Assembly: GCF_002557795.1 (NCBI RefSeq)
Contig: NZ_CP023777.1
Location: 1,938,001 to 2,002,000, forward strand
DNA length: 64,000 nt
DNA from: Chitinophaga caeni
Lineage (GTDB): Bacteria > Bacteroidota > Bacteroidia > Chitinophagales > Chitinophagaceae
Reading direction: 5' to 3'
Positions 37,055 to 45,725 of this stretch are shown piece after piece (position 1 is the first letter of the stretch; each line of letters begins with the position of its first letter). The translations under genes were made by a program, and so were the position numbers. The notes beneath the pieces were generated by a model. The model did not search any database, was not told the DNA's origin, and saw only the letters and a program-made list of their open reading frames with translations.

Positions 37055-38368
37055 TTAGATTGATTTGATGATGAATGAGGGGTTGATATTAATGGATAGA
37101 TATGCCCAATTGCTGTTAAGCGAAGCATTCGGTATGTTTTTAACCGCCGGAGAAACGAGGTTGCGCGTACTCCAATAATGGCTATATCCTAGTTCCAAGG
37201 TGATAAATTTATACAATGACTTTGCAGCGTTGATATCCAGCTCGGTGCCATAATTCTTTTGATAGCCGTCGATATTTTCCGCTGCAAAGAATTGATGTAG
37301 TTGACTGTTCAGTTTCCATCCCTTCAGGGGTTGCCAATGTACGTCTATATGGTAATCTTGGACACCATGGTTACCCTCGCTACTAGCTGCGTAATAATAA
37401 TCCATCGCCCCATAGAATTTATGCGTGGTGCCGTACAGTGGGTCAAAGTCGGCAGATGAATAATCCGCCCCGGTACCGAGGTCTAAATTTTTATCAAGTT
37501 GGTACCCCGCTGCAATGTTCCATAGGAAAGCATCCAGGTTTTGCCCGGCGGGACTTTTCCCGAACTGGTAATAGGCCGCGGTTTGCCAATGCCAAGATCC
37601 GGAAGTTTGTTGGTAATATATGCCGCCGGTATACCTTGCATAGCTGCCTGTTTTCCACACTTTAACAGGTTCTTTATTTACCGAGTCGATATCGAATGGA
37701 GAAAATTGGTCAGCCAAGAGTAAGAAGGAAAGGCGGCCGGCTTGCAATGAACGCTGTATATGCAGGTACTCCATTGATTTATATTGTGTGCCGCCATTAG
37801 TATTGCCCCCGTAATTTCCCGGCGGTTGGGCATTGTAAATAGTCCCGCTCGAATTTTCCTTATTTTGATTATATGCTGCACCGAGATCAATTTGCCATTT
37901 TAAGCCGGAGTATTTCAACACTATCGCATCATGCCTCCTGGATTGTTGAAGCCAGTCAAGATTTCCCAGCAAACGGCTATCATCATATTGCAATTCCTGC
38001 CGGCCTATTTTCAAACTTAAATGTTGGATGGAGGCGGTATCTAGCAAATTGACCGCCGCCCAGGCTTCATGCAAGAGCAAGCCGTTATTATTAGCGGTAG
38101 TTGTTCTATTGATGCTGGAAACATCCTGTCCCCAAACCCGGGCATCCTGGAGGTTGATCTTGAATTGCAATGTTTTATTAGCGTACATAGCCCAAAGACG
38201 GGTTCTCTGGGAAATAAAGAAAGCAGGATCTGCATCTTTGCTTTGCGGGCTTCCTTGCCCGTTGCGGAATTCGGCCCTCGGCCGGAGCTGTGCGCCCAAG
38301 CTGAGCTGGCCGTAAGCGCTGGTACCCAATATACAGGGTAATAGGCACGCCAAGATGAATTTTTTCAT
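37055..38368 (-). CDS. Alginate-export-like outer membrane porin
   Basis: A signal peptide (FILACLLPCILGTSAYGQ) is followed by a beta-strand-rich protein of 437 residues. LRPRAEFRNG, FISQRTRLWAMYANKTLQFKINLQDARVWG and LKIGRQELQYDDSRLLGNLDWLQQSRRHDAIVL are typical of the alginate export porin family. Between nirD and the nitrite channel it probably lets nitrate, nitrite or another anion through the outer membrane (inference from context). The gap to nirD is 77 bp. Confidence 0.85.
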   Translation of the reverse strand: MKKFILACLLPCILGTSAYGQLSLGAQLRPRAEFRNGQGSPQSKDADPAFFISQRTRLWAMYANKTLQFKINLQDARVWGQDVSSINRTTTANNNGLLLHEAWAAVNLLDTASIQHLSLKIGRQELQYDDSRLLGNLDWLQQSRRHDAIVLKYSGLKWQIDLGAAYNQNKENSSGTIYNAQPPGNYGGNTNGGTQYKSMEYLHIQRSLQAGRLSFLLLADQFSPFDIDSVNKEPVKVWKTGSYARYTGGIYYQQTSGSWHWQTAAYYQFGKSPAGQNLDAFLWNIAAGYQLDKNLDLGTGADYSSADFDPLYGTTHKFYGAMDYYYAASSEGNHGVQDYHIDVHWQPLKGWKLNSQLHQFFAAENIDGYQKNYGTELDINAAKSLYKFITLELGYSHYWSTRNLVSPAVKNIPNASLNSNWAYLSININPSFIIKSI

Positions 38369-38445
38369 GTAATTTTGGTCGATTTTAATTGTGAAAACAT
38401 GTTAAAGTCAAGCAGCCCGGTAAGCCTCCCCGCTACCGGGTTGCG

Positions 38446-38817
38446 TCATTTTGAACTTGCTGTGATTTCGAAGCCGATATACACGCGTCCCGATGCTACT
38501 TTTACCGGGTAGACGCCGATTTGACACTCATCTTCATCAGATAAACAGCGGCCATCCTTCAAGGAAAATGTTTTTTTGTGAAAAGGGCAGGCCACTTTAG
38601 GTTCCCCGCTATGCGAACCGATCATTCCCCGGCTTAATGCCATTTGTTGTTTATGCGGGCAAAGGTTTTGCGTGGCATACCATTCATTTCTCCTGGAAAA
38701 ATGGAAGAGGGCTATTTGTAGATGATCAAACTTTACACAAACGCCGCCGTTTAAAGGAACATCTTCCGTATTGCAGGCATAAAGCCAGTTGATAGTTGTT
38801 GAGGTGATTGTATTCAT
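38446..38817 (-). CDS. nirD: Nitrite reductase small subunit (Rieske-type)
   Basis: The 123-residue protein has a Rieske fold with CPH (in NLCPHKQQMAL) and CPFH (in VACPFHKKTFSL), so all four [2Fe-2S] ligands are present. Some NirD proteins lack them. It partners NirB in NAD(P)H-dependent reduction of nitrite to ammonium. It lies 10 bp after nirB. Confidence 0.93.
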   Translation of the reverse strand: MNTITSTTINWLYACNTEDVPLNGGVCVKFDHLQIALFHFSRRNEWYATQNLCPHKQQMALSRGMIGSHSGEPKVACPFHKKTFSLKDGRCLSDEDECQIGVYPVKVASGRVYIGFEITASSK

Positions 38818-38827
38818 GTCAATTAAT

Positions 38828-41332
38828 TTAAGGTTTAGCGGCAGTCCATTCCGCGGCTCTCTTCTGATCTCTTAGTCCGCTGAATTGTACTGTTGGGTCT
38901 TTTTCAGTAGGGGCATTTACGAAATGTGAGAAACGTTTCCGTAAAGCGGGAGTATTGACCACTTCTTTCCATTCACATTTATATTGATCTACGAGTTGCT
39001 GCATGGCAGCTTCTAACTCCCCCGCAATACCTAAGCTGTCATTTACAACAACGTTTCTCAAGTAACTGATGCCTCCATCCAATTTGTTCAGCCAGGTAGC
39101 GGTGCGGGTGAGCGGATCGGCGGTTTTGATATAGAACATGAGGAAGCGGTCGATAAAGCGGATACAGGTTTCGCTATCCAGGTCAGCGGCAAGCAGTTGT
39201 GCATGTTGCGGTTTGGCGCCGCCATTCCCGCAAACGTAAAGGTTCCATCCTTTATCGGTGGCAATGATGCCGAAATCCTTCGATTGCGCCTCGGCGCATT
39301 CACGGGTACAACCTGAAACGGCAGATTTAATTTTATGAGGTGCGCGAAGGCCGCGGTAACGTTCTTCTACCCGGATCGCGAAGGAAACGCTATCGTGTAA
39401 ACCGAAACGGCACCATGTGCTACCTACGCAACTTTTCACGGTACGCAAGGCTTTCCCGTAAGCATGGCCGCTTTCAAAACCTGCGGCTATTAATTCTTCC
39501 CATATGTTTGGCAGATCATTTAAATGTGCGCCGAACATATCGATCCTTTGCCCGCCGGTGATCTTAGTATATAACCCGTACTTGTCAGCTACCCTGGCGA
39601 TGACCATTAATTTTTTAGGGGTAATCTCACCACCAGGTATTCTTGGTACAACGGAATAAGTACCGCCTTTTTGAATGTTGGCAAGAAAACGATCGTTTGA
39701 GTCCTGCGCGGTATCATTTCCTTTTTCCAGGATCATTTCATTCCATAGGCTTGCCATGATCGAGGCTACGGTAGGTTTACATACCTCGCAGCCATCGCCT
39801 TTGCCAACTTGATCTAATACGTCTTCGAATGACTTTAATTCCTTGATTTTTATTAGGTCGTACAGTTCCTGCCTGGAATATTCAAAATGTTCGCAGATCA
39901 TCTTCCTGGTATATTTGCCCTGTTGCTGCATGGTATGGGTGATAATATCTTTAACCATGGGGCTGCAACCACCGCAACAAGAACCAGCCTTTGTACATTT
40001 TTTAACGGCATTAAAATTCTCGTGACCGTTGGAAACTGCCGCGACAATATCCCCTTTACTCACATTTTCGCAACTACAGATAACCGCATCGGGAGGTAGT
40101 TGTTCAAGGCCGTGTTGTGGGCCGTTTCCGCGGTTTCCCAGGAGTATGTCTTCGGGGTTAGCGGGCAGTTTAAGCTTGTTTTTGGTGGTTTGCAAAAGCA
40201 TGTTGTACTCTTTTGCATCGCCAACCAATATACCACCGATGAGGAATTGTCCATCGTTGCTGATATTGATTTTCTTGTAAATCCCTTTGAGCCTGTCTTC
40301 AAAAACAATGGCGCGATATTCGGTAGATGGGGGGAAAGGATCCCCGAAGCTCGCCACGTCAATACCGATCAATTTAAGCTTTGTGCTAAGATCATAACCG
40401 GGGAAGTGGTTCGGCTCTCCCGCTATCGTGGCTGCCGCAACTTCGGCCATTTCGTATCCGGGCGCCACCAGGCCGTATACCATGCCGCGGTGAATAGCAC
40501 ATTCACCGATGGCGTATATTGAAGGATCCGAAGTTTGCAGTAAATCGTTTACGGTGATGCCGCCCCTGCTTCCTGTCTCCAAGCCGGCATCTTTAGCCAG
40601 CTGATCCCTGGGGCGAATCCCGGCAGAGATAATTAGCATGTCAATTTCTAGTCTTGCCCCATCCGAAAACTGCATTCCTTCAATCTTGGAATGGCCGTAA
40701 ATATTAAATGTGTTCCTATTGGTATGTACCTTGAGACCCATGTTTTCCAACTGCCTTTGCAATACTTCATGACCTGCATGGTCAATCTGCTTCGGCATTA
40801 ACCTGCTGGCATATTCCACGATATGGGTTTCCCCGATCCCGAGATCCACCAGGGCTTTGGCGGCCTCAAGCCCTAGGAGTCCACCGCCTAAAACAGCCGC
40901 GTTACGCGCTTTGGGTGCATAAGCCTTGATTGCCTCCAGGTCCTCGATAGTGCGGTAAACGAATACACCGGGCAGGTTTGTTCCGGGCATGTTAGGTACC
41001 AGGGGGGAGGAGCCCGTGGCCAAAATCAAGGCATCATATTCTTCTTCGAAGCCTTTGGATGAATAGACCCTCTTGTTTTCCCGGTCGATTTTAACGATAG
41101 GGTCGGCTGTTTTTAACTCGATATGATGATCCGCATACCAGGAAGAGGGAGCTAATTCCAATTCTTCCGGCGCATGGTGGGTAAAATAATCGGTTAGGTG
41201 AACCCTGTCATATGCGGGGCGGGGTTCTTCCCCGAAAACGGTGATTTGGGTATTTGGATTTGGCAATTTGGATCGGAGCTTCTCGCAACACTTGAAGCCA
41301 ACCATGCCGTTACCTACGATGACAATCTTCAT
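38828..41332 (-). CDS. nirB: Assimilatory NAD(P)H nitrite reductase large subunit
   Basis: The 834-residue enzyme has the full domain order. An FAD/NAD oxidoreductase comes first (VGNGMVGFKCCEKL, ALILATGSSPLVPNMPGTN). BFD-like [2Fe-2S] modules follow (CSCENVSKGDIVAAV, CTKAGSCCGGCSPMV, GDGCEVCKPTVAS). The sulfite/nitrite reductase repeat then carries siroheme and [4Fe-4S] ligands (CVGSTWCRFGLHDS, SGCTRECAEAQSKDFG). It reduces nitrite to ammonium with siroheme as cofactor, which fits the siroheme synthesis gene on the opposite strand. Confidence 0.95.
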   Translation of the reverse strand: MKIVIVGNGMVGFKCCEKLRSKLPNPNTQITVFGEEPRPAYDRVHLTDYFTHHAPEELELAPSSWYADHHIELKTADPIVKIDRENKRVYSSKGFEEEYDALILATGSSPLVPNMPGTNLPGVFVYRTIEDLEAIKAYAPKARNAAVLGGGLLGLEAAKALVDLGIGETHIVEYASRLMPKQIDHAGHEVLQRQLENMGLKVHTNRNTFNIYGHSKIEGMQFSDGARLEIDMLIISAGIRPRDQLAKDAGLETGSRGGITVNDLLQTSDPSIYAIGECAIHRGMVYGLVAPGYEMAEVAAATIAGEPNHFPGYDLSTKLKLIGIDVASFGDPFPPSTEYRAIVFEDRLKGIYKKINISNDGQFLIGGILVGDAKEYNMLLQTTKNKLKLPANPEDILLGNRGNGPQHGLEQLPPDAVICSCENVSKGDIVAAVSNGHENFNAVKKCTKAGSCCGGCSPMVKDIITHTMQQQGKYTRKMICEHFEYSRQELYDLIKIKELKSFEDVLDQVGKGDGCEVCKPTVASIMASLWNEMILEKGNDTAQDSNDRFLANIQKGGTYSVVPRIPGGEITPKKLMVIARVADKYGLYTKITGGQRIDMFGAHLNDLPNIWEELIAAGFESGHAYGKALRTVKSCVGSTWCRFGLHDSVSFAIRVEERYRGLRAPHKIKSAVSGCTRECAEAQSKDFGIIATDKGWNLYVCGNGGAKPQHAQLLAADLDSETCIRFIDRFLMFYIKTADPLTRTATWLNKLDGGISYLRNVVVNDSLGIAGELEAAMQQLVDQYKCEWKEVVNTPALRKRFSHFVNAPTEKDPTVQFSGLRDQKRAAEWTAAKP

Positions 41333-41414
41333 AGTAACATGAATTTATATAAACATTATAAAATATTATATATAATATAATCCCTGCGTTTTTACTATAA
41401 AAATTGATTTGTGT

Positions 41415-41428
41415 ATGATTTGTATCAT
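41415..41428. promoter_or_regulatory. FNR/Crp-type palindrome between nirB and the siroheme gene
   Basis: ATGAT-N4-ATCAT is centred about 89 bp from the nirB start and 87 bp from the methyltransferase start. It has the half-site spacing of FNR sites (TTGAT-N4-ATCAA). A related half site TTGAT lies at 41404-41408. A Crp/Fnr gene lies two genes away. Confidence 0.5.
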
Positions 41429-41508
41429 GAAATTAACCATAAAAATTATATTTTTATAATAATTCTATTGAAATATATCATATAAAATTTTAAATAATAC
41501 ATTTGAAT

Positions 41509-42276
41509 ATGTCGAAGCCCTATTTATCTTTAGTGGGAGCAGGCCCCGGTGATCCGGGATTGATCACCATGAAAGCGGTGTGTGTATTGCGGGAGGCAGA
41601 CGTAGTTCTATATGATGCCCTGGTGGGGGAGGAGATTTTGGAATATGTGCCGGCGGGCGTAGAACGGATCCCGGTGGGTAAGAGACCCGGCGGGCATTCT
41701 TATACACAGCAAGAGATCAACGGGATGATCGTGCAAATGGCATTTACACGCGGCCATGTTGTTAGGTTAAAGGGTGGTGACCCCTTTATATTCGGAAGGG
41801 CGAACGAGGAAATATTAACGGCCCAGGACGCCGGTATTCCCTGGCAGTTAATTCCAGGTATTTCAAGCGCCCTCGCAGTACCTGCTACTGAATCGATCCC
41901 GCTGACGTGCAGGGGTACGGCTGAAAGTCTTTGGATTACCACGGGGACGACGCTAAGCAAGGACATTTCCGCGGATATCAAGCTGGCGGCACAATCCAGT
42001 GCCACGGTTATTATATTGATGGGGATGGCTCACCTTGAAAAGATCATGGAGATATTTATACAACTCGGCAAAAGTGAATGCCCGGTTGCAATTATACAAC
42101 AAGGTACAACTCCCGCGGCTAAGAAAGTGATGGGGAAAGTGTCAAACATCGTTAAAAAGTCTTGTATAGAAAGGCTTACTAATCCCGCTGTTATCATTAT
42201 CGGTGAAGTTGTCCGGCTGCAATACCGGGGTTTAGCAAACTTTTTGGCGGTTACTCAATCTAATCATCTGGAATGA
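41509..42276 (+). CDS. cobA: Uroporphyrinogen-III C-methyltransferase (siroheme synthesis)
   Basis: The 255-residue SAM enzyme shows VGAGPGDPGLITMKAVCVLREADVVLYD at the N-terminus and the cofactor loop RLKGGDPFIFGR, with PGISSALAVPATESIPLTCRG and the late GEVVRL. It methylates uroporphyrinogen III at C2 and C7 to make precorrin-2, the siroheme precursor needed by NirB. A TTG at 41503 gives two extra residues, and the ATG at 41509 is preferred. It overlaps the Crp/Fnr gene by 4 bp (ATGA), so the two are translationally coupled. Confidence 0.93.
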   Translation: MSKPYLSLVGAGPGDPGLITMKAVCVLREADVVLYDALVGEEILEYVPAGVERIPVGKRPGGHSYTQQEINGMIVQMAFTRGHVVRLKGGDPFIFGRANEEILTAQDAGIPWQLIPGISSALAVPATESIPLTCRGTAESLWITTGTTLSKDISADIKLAAQSSATVIILMGMAHLEKIMEIFIQLGKSECPVAIIQQGTTPAAKKVMGKVSNIVKKSCIERLTNPAVIIIGEVVRLQYRGLANFLAVTQSNHLE

Positions 42277-42956
42277 AGAAGGAAAAAAAGACCTGCGATC
42301 AAGCAACATGCACTCTTTGCAGGTTATGTTTAAGGGAATGGCAACCGGCGCTCCGGGCAAGCAAGCAAAACTTCTCCCTTAAGAAAGGCGAATTGCTTTT
42401 CCAAGAAAATGAACCCGTAAACGGGATCTATTTTATCTATAAAGGGAAAATGAAAGTCCATAAAAAATGGGGCGACAAGGAATTGATCGTGCGTTTTGCG
42501 CGGGAAGGGGATATCGTGGGGCACCGCGGTGTAGGAAAAACGATGGTATACCCTATATCTGCAACAGCGCTAGAGCCAGTCACGGTTTGCTATTTTGATA
42601 TCGAATTCTTTTTAGCAAGCCTGAAGGTAAACCAGGCTTTTTTATTCGAATTAATGATGTTTTACGCCAGGGAGCTGCAAGAGTCGGAAAAGCATATGCG
42701 CAATATCGCCCATATGCCCGTTAAAGGGCGCCTGGCTTACGCGCTGTTGAACTTGAAAGAAAAATTCGGTATCGATGCAACCGGGTTTATGTCGCTTCCA
42801 TTGAGCAAGCAAGATATTGCAGCCTATATCGGCGCTACCTATGAAACGGTATTCAGGATGATGAATGAACTCGTGATCGAGCAAGCGATTGAATTAAAGG
42901 GGAAACAATTTACCATCTTGGATGAAGATCATTTATTACAATTAATACAGGAATAG
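42273..42956 (+). CDS. Crp/Fnr-family regulator with an N-terminal Cys cluster
   Basis: The 227-residue protein has a cNMP-binding barrel (FSLKKGELLFQENEPVNGIYFIYKGKMKV, IVRFAREGDIVGHRGV), a dimer helix, and a winged helix with LSKQDIAAYIGATYETVFRMMNELV. The first 20 residues contain C8, C13, C16 and C19 (CDQATCTLCRLC), which could hold an Fe-S cluster or react with NO or oxygen. It probably controls the nitrite genes through the palindrome at 41415-41428 (inference). Confidence 0.9.
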   Translation: MKKEKKTCDQATCTLCRLCLREWQPALRASKQNFSLKKGELLFQENEPVNGIYFIYKGKMKVHKKWGDKELIVRFAREGDIVGHRGVGKTMVYPISATALEPVTVCYFDIEFFLASLKVNQAFLFELMMFYARELQESEKHMRNIAHMPVKGRLAYALLNLKEKFGIDATGFMSLPLSKQDIAAYIGATYETVFRMMNELVIEQAIELKGKQFTILDEDHLLQLIQE

Positions 42957-43041
42957 GCTCGTACCATATTAATCTTATTTATACCATTTTGTCCGTGCAG
43001 AATGTTCTAATTTTACAAGATCAAATTGCAATCGGAATATC

Positions 43042-43905
43042 ATGAGTCAGCAGCCTTATATCCCCATTCATAAATTACAGGACAGGGCGCCGGAAGGCAT
43101 CGAAATTAGGTATATCGATGCTTTGATGACTTCGGAAGATACGAGGAAGCTCGGCATACACCGTGATGATCATTATATCTTCATGATACTGGAAGAGGGG
43201 GATGTGGAACTTATGATCGATTTCCAAGTATTTCCTTTAAGACCATCTTCTATTATGGTTATCCAGCCGGGACAAGTACACGCTTATAAGTGCGGGGTGC
43301 CGCTGCGGGGTTGGTTCGTTGCCATGGATGCTTTGATGATGGGAGAGATGGTGAAAAAGTCCTTGGAGGAAAATATCATCGAGCCGCAACCCCGGCAAGT
43401 GAGCGGCGCTGTTTTGCAAGAATTGATTGAAATTGCCCGCATTTTATATCATCATAGTCAACAGGAATCCTACCTTTTCCAAGCAACGGTTATCCATTCA
43501 TTAGCGGCCGCCTTCGTTTCATTATTTACGTCTTCTTATGCGGCGGTGGCATCTGCCGGGCCGGAAAATTTATCCCGGGCTTCATGGATTACGCGGCAGT
43601 TTAGAGCCCTGGTAACCAGGTATTTCAGGACGGAGAAATCGCCTTCAGCTTATGCGCAACGCTTACATTATTCTTTGCCACATCTCAATGAGTCAGTGAA
43701 ACAAGTAACCGGCTTTACGGTGAGTTACTGGATTCAATATGAAACGATGCTGGAGGCCAGGAGGATGCTCTATTTCACGGACTTGGATGTTAAGGAAATT
43801 GCCGCCGAGCTTGGTTATGAAGATCCCGCATATTTTACCCGGTTATTTAATAAATCTGTGGGGCAAACGCCATTACAGTTCAGGAAGGGAGCAAAGGTTC
43901 ACTAA
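43042..43905 (+). CDS. AraC-family regulator with cupin-like sensor
   Basis: The N-terminal part has a cupin-like barrel (HYIFMILEEGDVELMIDFQVF, IMVIQPGQVHAYKCGVPLRGWF). The C-terminal 100 residues form the double helix-turn-helix (YAQRLHYSLPHLNESVKQVTG, DLDVKEIAAELGYEDPAYF TRLFNK in two parts). The ligand is unknown. It is downstream of the Crp/Fnr gene in the same direction with an 85-bp gap, so a role in nitrogen metabolism is possible but unproven. Confidence 0.9.
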   Translation: MSQQPYIPIHKLQDRAPEGIEIRYIDALMTSEDTRKLGIHRDDHYIFMILEEGDVELMIDFQVFPLRPSSIMVIQPGQVHAYKCGVPLRGWFVAMDALMMGEMVKKSLEENIIEPQPRQVSGAVLQELIEIARILYHHSQQESYLFQATVIHSLAAAFVSLFTSSYAAVASAGPENLSRASWITRQFRALVTRYFRTEKSPSAYAQRLHYSLPHLNESVKQVTGFTVSYWIQYETMLEARRMLYFTDLDVKEIAAELGYEDPAYFTRLFNKSVGQTPLQFRKGAKVH

Positions 43906-43910
43906 TATTG

Positions 43911-43955
43911 TTCACGGATTTTTTCAGGATTTCAGGATTTCACGGATTTTTTTTT
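43911..43955. repeat. Short intergenic repeat, GGATTTCACGGA type
   Basis: Alternating copies of CACGGATTT and CAGGATTT lie right after the AraC gene. The 12-mer at 43935-43946 occurs as its reverse complement at 14855-14866. It seems to be a dispersed intergenic repeat of this genome. Confidence 0.45.
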
Positions 43956-44138
43956 ACATGATTTCATTTTGGCTTACAAGGCTTAATTGGGAGGAGGGTA
44001 AACAAATTCATTTAGAAAGTGTTATATCATACGGTTATTCTGACAATTAAATAAGCAAATACAGATTTGTTTATCGATTGTGATAATTATTTTATCTACT
44101 TGTTTACTAAAATATTGTATGATATGAGGCTAGTAATT

Positions 44139-44597
44139 ATGAAAAGGGCCGTTATTTCAGTGATGTTTGGAGCTGTTATGTTTTTGGCATGCGAAAATCC
44201 ACAGAAGCATGATGAAAAGCAAGCAGAGAAAAAGGCGAACGAGGCCGCCCAGGCTGCGGAGTCTGCTGCCGAACATGCCAAGGCTAGTACTGAAAATGCT
44301 GCCGCGGCTGCTGTTGCAACCATTCAAATGAATATTAATAACGCGATGGCTGCTATCCCGATGCCGGATTTTAAAACGAAAACTGCTAAAAATTTAGCGG
44401 AAGAGTTTCATGGTCTTTTATCCAAATTGGTAAATGCCAATAGCGGTAAAAAAGCAGGGGAATACGTGGACAAATTGAAGGAACTGAAGGAAGATTATGA
44501 TAAAAAAGTTGCTAAGGAAAAATTAGATCCGGCAGATAAAATGCTGCTCGACACGTATGTTAAAAATATGCTGAACGCTGTGCAAAACGCGAATTAG
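44139..44597 (+). CDS. Small Ala/Lys-rich lipoprotein
   Basis: The Met at 44139 starts a clear lipoprotein signal (VISVMFGAVMFLAC, lipidated Cys at 18). An Ala/Glu/Lys-rich coiled-coil stretch follows (EKQAEKKANEAAQAAESAAE), then a helical C-terminal part. The frame stays open upstream to 44067, but those residues lack a signal. At 152 residues it may be an envelope helix-bundle protein. No function is known. It is the last gene before the composition changes. Confidence 0.65.
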   Translation: MKRAVISVMFGAVMFLACENPQKHDEKQAEKKANEAAQAAESAAEHAKASTENAAAAAVATIQMNINNAMAAIPMPDFKTKTAKNLAEEFHGLLSKLVNANSGKKAGEYVDKLKELKEDYDKKVAKEKLDPADKMLLDTYVKNMLNAVQNAN

Positions 44598-44826
44598 CGG
44601 GGTTGTCGTTATCCTTCAATATTTTATTTTAAAGTTTTCAGGAAAAAGCTGTATCGGTTGAATACTAAGCTTTTATAAAGATTATCAAAAAAGTCAGGTA
44701 ACGATTTGGTAACGGTGCTTATTGCTTTGCTTTTCAACGTGTTTCCGTTAGCTCATAGCAAATATAATAAAAATGAGTGAGAAATTCATTCAGCTTTTAT
44801 AAAACCAAATGATGTTTGCTTATTTT

Positions 44827-44857
44827 AAAAAAGACGGCGTTAAATGCCGTCTTTTTT
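44827..44857. terminator. Strong hairpin upstream of abiE
   Basis: A perfect 12-bp stem (44827-44838 with 44846-44857) with A-run and T-run flanks could terminate in both directions. Its loop region (GACGGCGTTAAATGCCGTC) resembles the operator hairpin 50 bp downstream. Confidence 0.75.
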
Positions 44858-44859
44858 AC

Positions 44860-44891
44860 TTTGCATAAACCTAAAAGTTTATATATATTTG
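44860..44891 (+). promoter_or_regulatory. abiE promoter, Bacteroidota type
   Basis: TTTG at 44860-44863, 20 bp, then TATATTTG at 44884-44891. Transcription should begin near 44897, on the inverted repeat that may be the AbiEi operator. Confidence 0.7.
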
Positions 44892-44893
44892 CT

Positions 44894-44915
44894 ATGACGG
44901 TGATAAATGCCGTTA
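44894..44915. promoter_or_regulatory. Inverted repeat, candidate AbiEi operator
   Basis: A 7-bp inverted repeat (ATGACGG and CCGTTAT, one G-T position) overlaps the expected start of transcription and ends 18 bp before abiEi. AbiEi antitoxins are known to repress their own promoters by binding inverted repeats. Confidence 0.45.
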
Positions 44916-44933
44916 TAATTAAGATATGTAAAC

Positions 44934-45722
44934 ATGGCGTCTAATCCGAATAGAAGAAAATTACTAGAAGAGCTTGTGCCAGAAGGAATAATTGTTTCCA
45001 GAAAATGGTTAAAACAAGAGACAGGTCTTAGTAATCATGCTATCGATAATTTAGTAAAAAGCGAACAACTAAAGCTATTGTGGAAAGGCTTATATACTCG
45101 TGGTATAATTACACCAAATTGGCAAAGTATTGTATACGCTTTACAGCACATTTTACAAACTGATTTCATTATAGGCGGTCTGTTTGCGTTAGAATTGAGA
45201 GGTTTTTCACACTATCTTCCTAATTCAAAAAAAGTTACGGTACATTTATATGGTAATGATAGACTTCCTCTTTGGACAAAAGAAATTGTAAAAAACGATC
45301 TTTTTGTAAAACATACCCGAACAAGTTTATTTGCTAAAATGGATAAATCATTATCTGAAAAATATACCACCTCTATTCCATGGAAAGATAATATAGGTGT
45401 ATTAAAAATGTCCACGCCTGAAAGAGCCTGTTTAGAAATGTTGGATATGGTTCCCCATGCCATATCTTTTGAACACGCAGATCAACTTATACAAGGTATG
45501 ACTACATTGTCCCCAAGAGCGCTACAACCATTGTTGGAAATGTGCTCGAATATCAAGGTTAAACGTTTATTTCTATGGTTTGCTAAGCGTCATAATTATG
45601 TATGGTTTACTAAACTTAATCTAGAAAAAATAGATATAGGTTCTGGTAAAAGAGTAATTGAAAAAGGAGGTGAACTAGACAAAGATTATTTGATAACCGT
45701 TCCTAAAAATTTCGAAAATTAA
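44934..45722 (+). CDS. abiEi: Type IV toxin-antitoxin antitoxin AbiEi
   Basis: The 262-residue protein has an N-terminal winged helix (GIIVSRKWLKQETGLSNHAIDNLVKSEQLKLLWKG in two helices). The AbiEi C-terminal domain follows (DFIIGGLFALELRGFSHYLP, LKMSTPERACLEMLDMV). It neutralises the AbiEii toxin without direct binding and represses the operon. The toxin gene starts 3 bp after its stop. It has its own promoter and operator-like repeat just upstream. Confidence 0.9.
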   Translation: MASNPNRRKLLEELVPEGIIVSRKWLKQETGLSNHAIDNLVKSEQLKLLWKGLYTRGIITPNWQSIVYALQHILQTDFIIGGLFALELRGFSHYLPNSKKVTVHLYGNDRLPLWTKEIVKNDLFVKHTRTSLFAKMDKSLSEKYTTSIPWKDNIGVLKMSTPERACLEMLDMVPHAISFEHADQLIQGMTTLSPRALQPLLEMCSNIKVKRLFLWFAKRHNYVWFTKLNLEKIDIGSGKRVIEKGGELDKDYLITVPKNFEN

Positions 45723-45725
45723 AAA

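Larger units (their letters stand above)
44598..44933. other. 336-bp region at the change to accessory DNA
   Basis: The base composition becomes clearly AT-richer from here. A 12-bp direct repeat AGCTTTTATAAA occurs at 44668-44679 and 44792-44803. A terminator-like hairpin lies at 44827-44857 and the abiE promoter at 44860-44891. The left border of the mobile region is probably in or near this gap. No attachment site could be proven. Confidence 0.45.

Noticed and set aside
37045..37128. 5' extension of the formate/nitrite transporter
   Set aside because: It overlaps the porin gene and the extra residues are not part of the family.
44668..44803. 12-bp direct repeat AGCTTTTATAAA as attachment site
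   Set aside because: Both copies are on the same side of the element, 124 bp apart, and the sequence is AT-rich. No matching right end is available.
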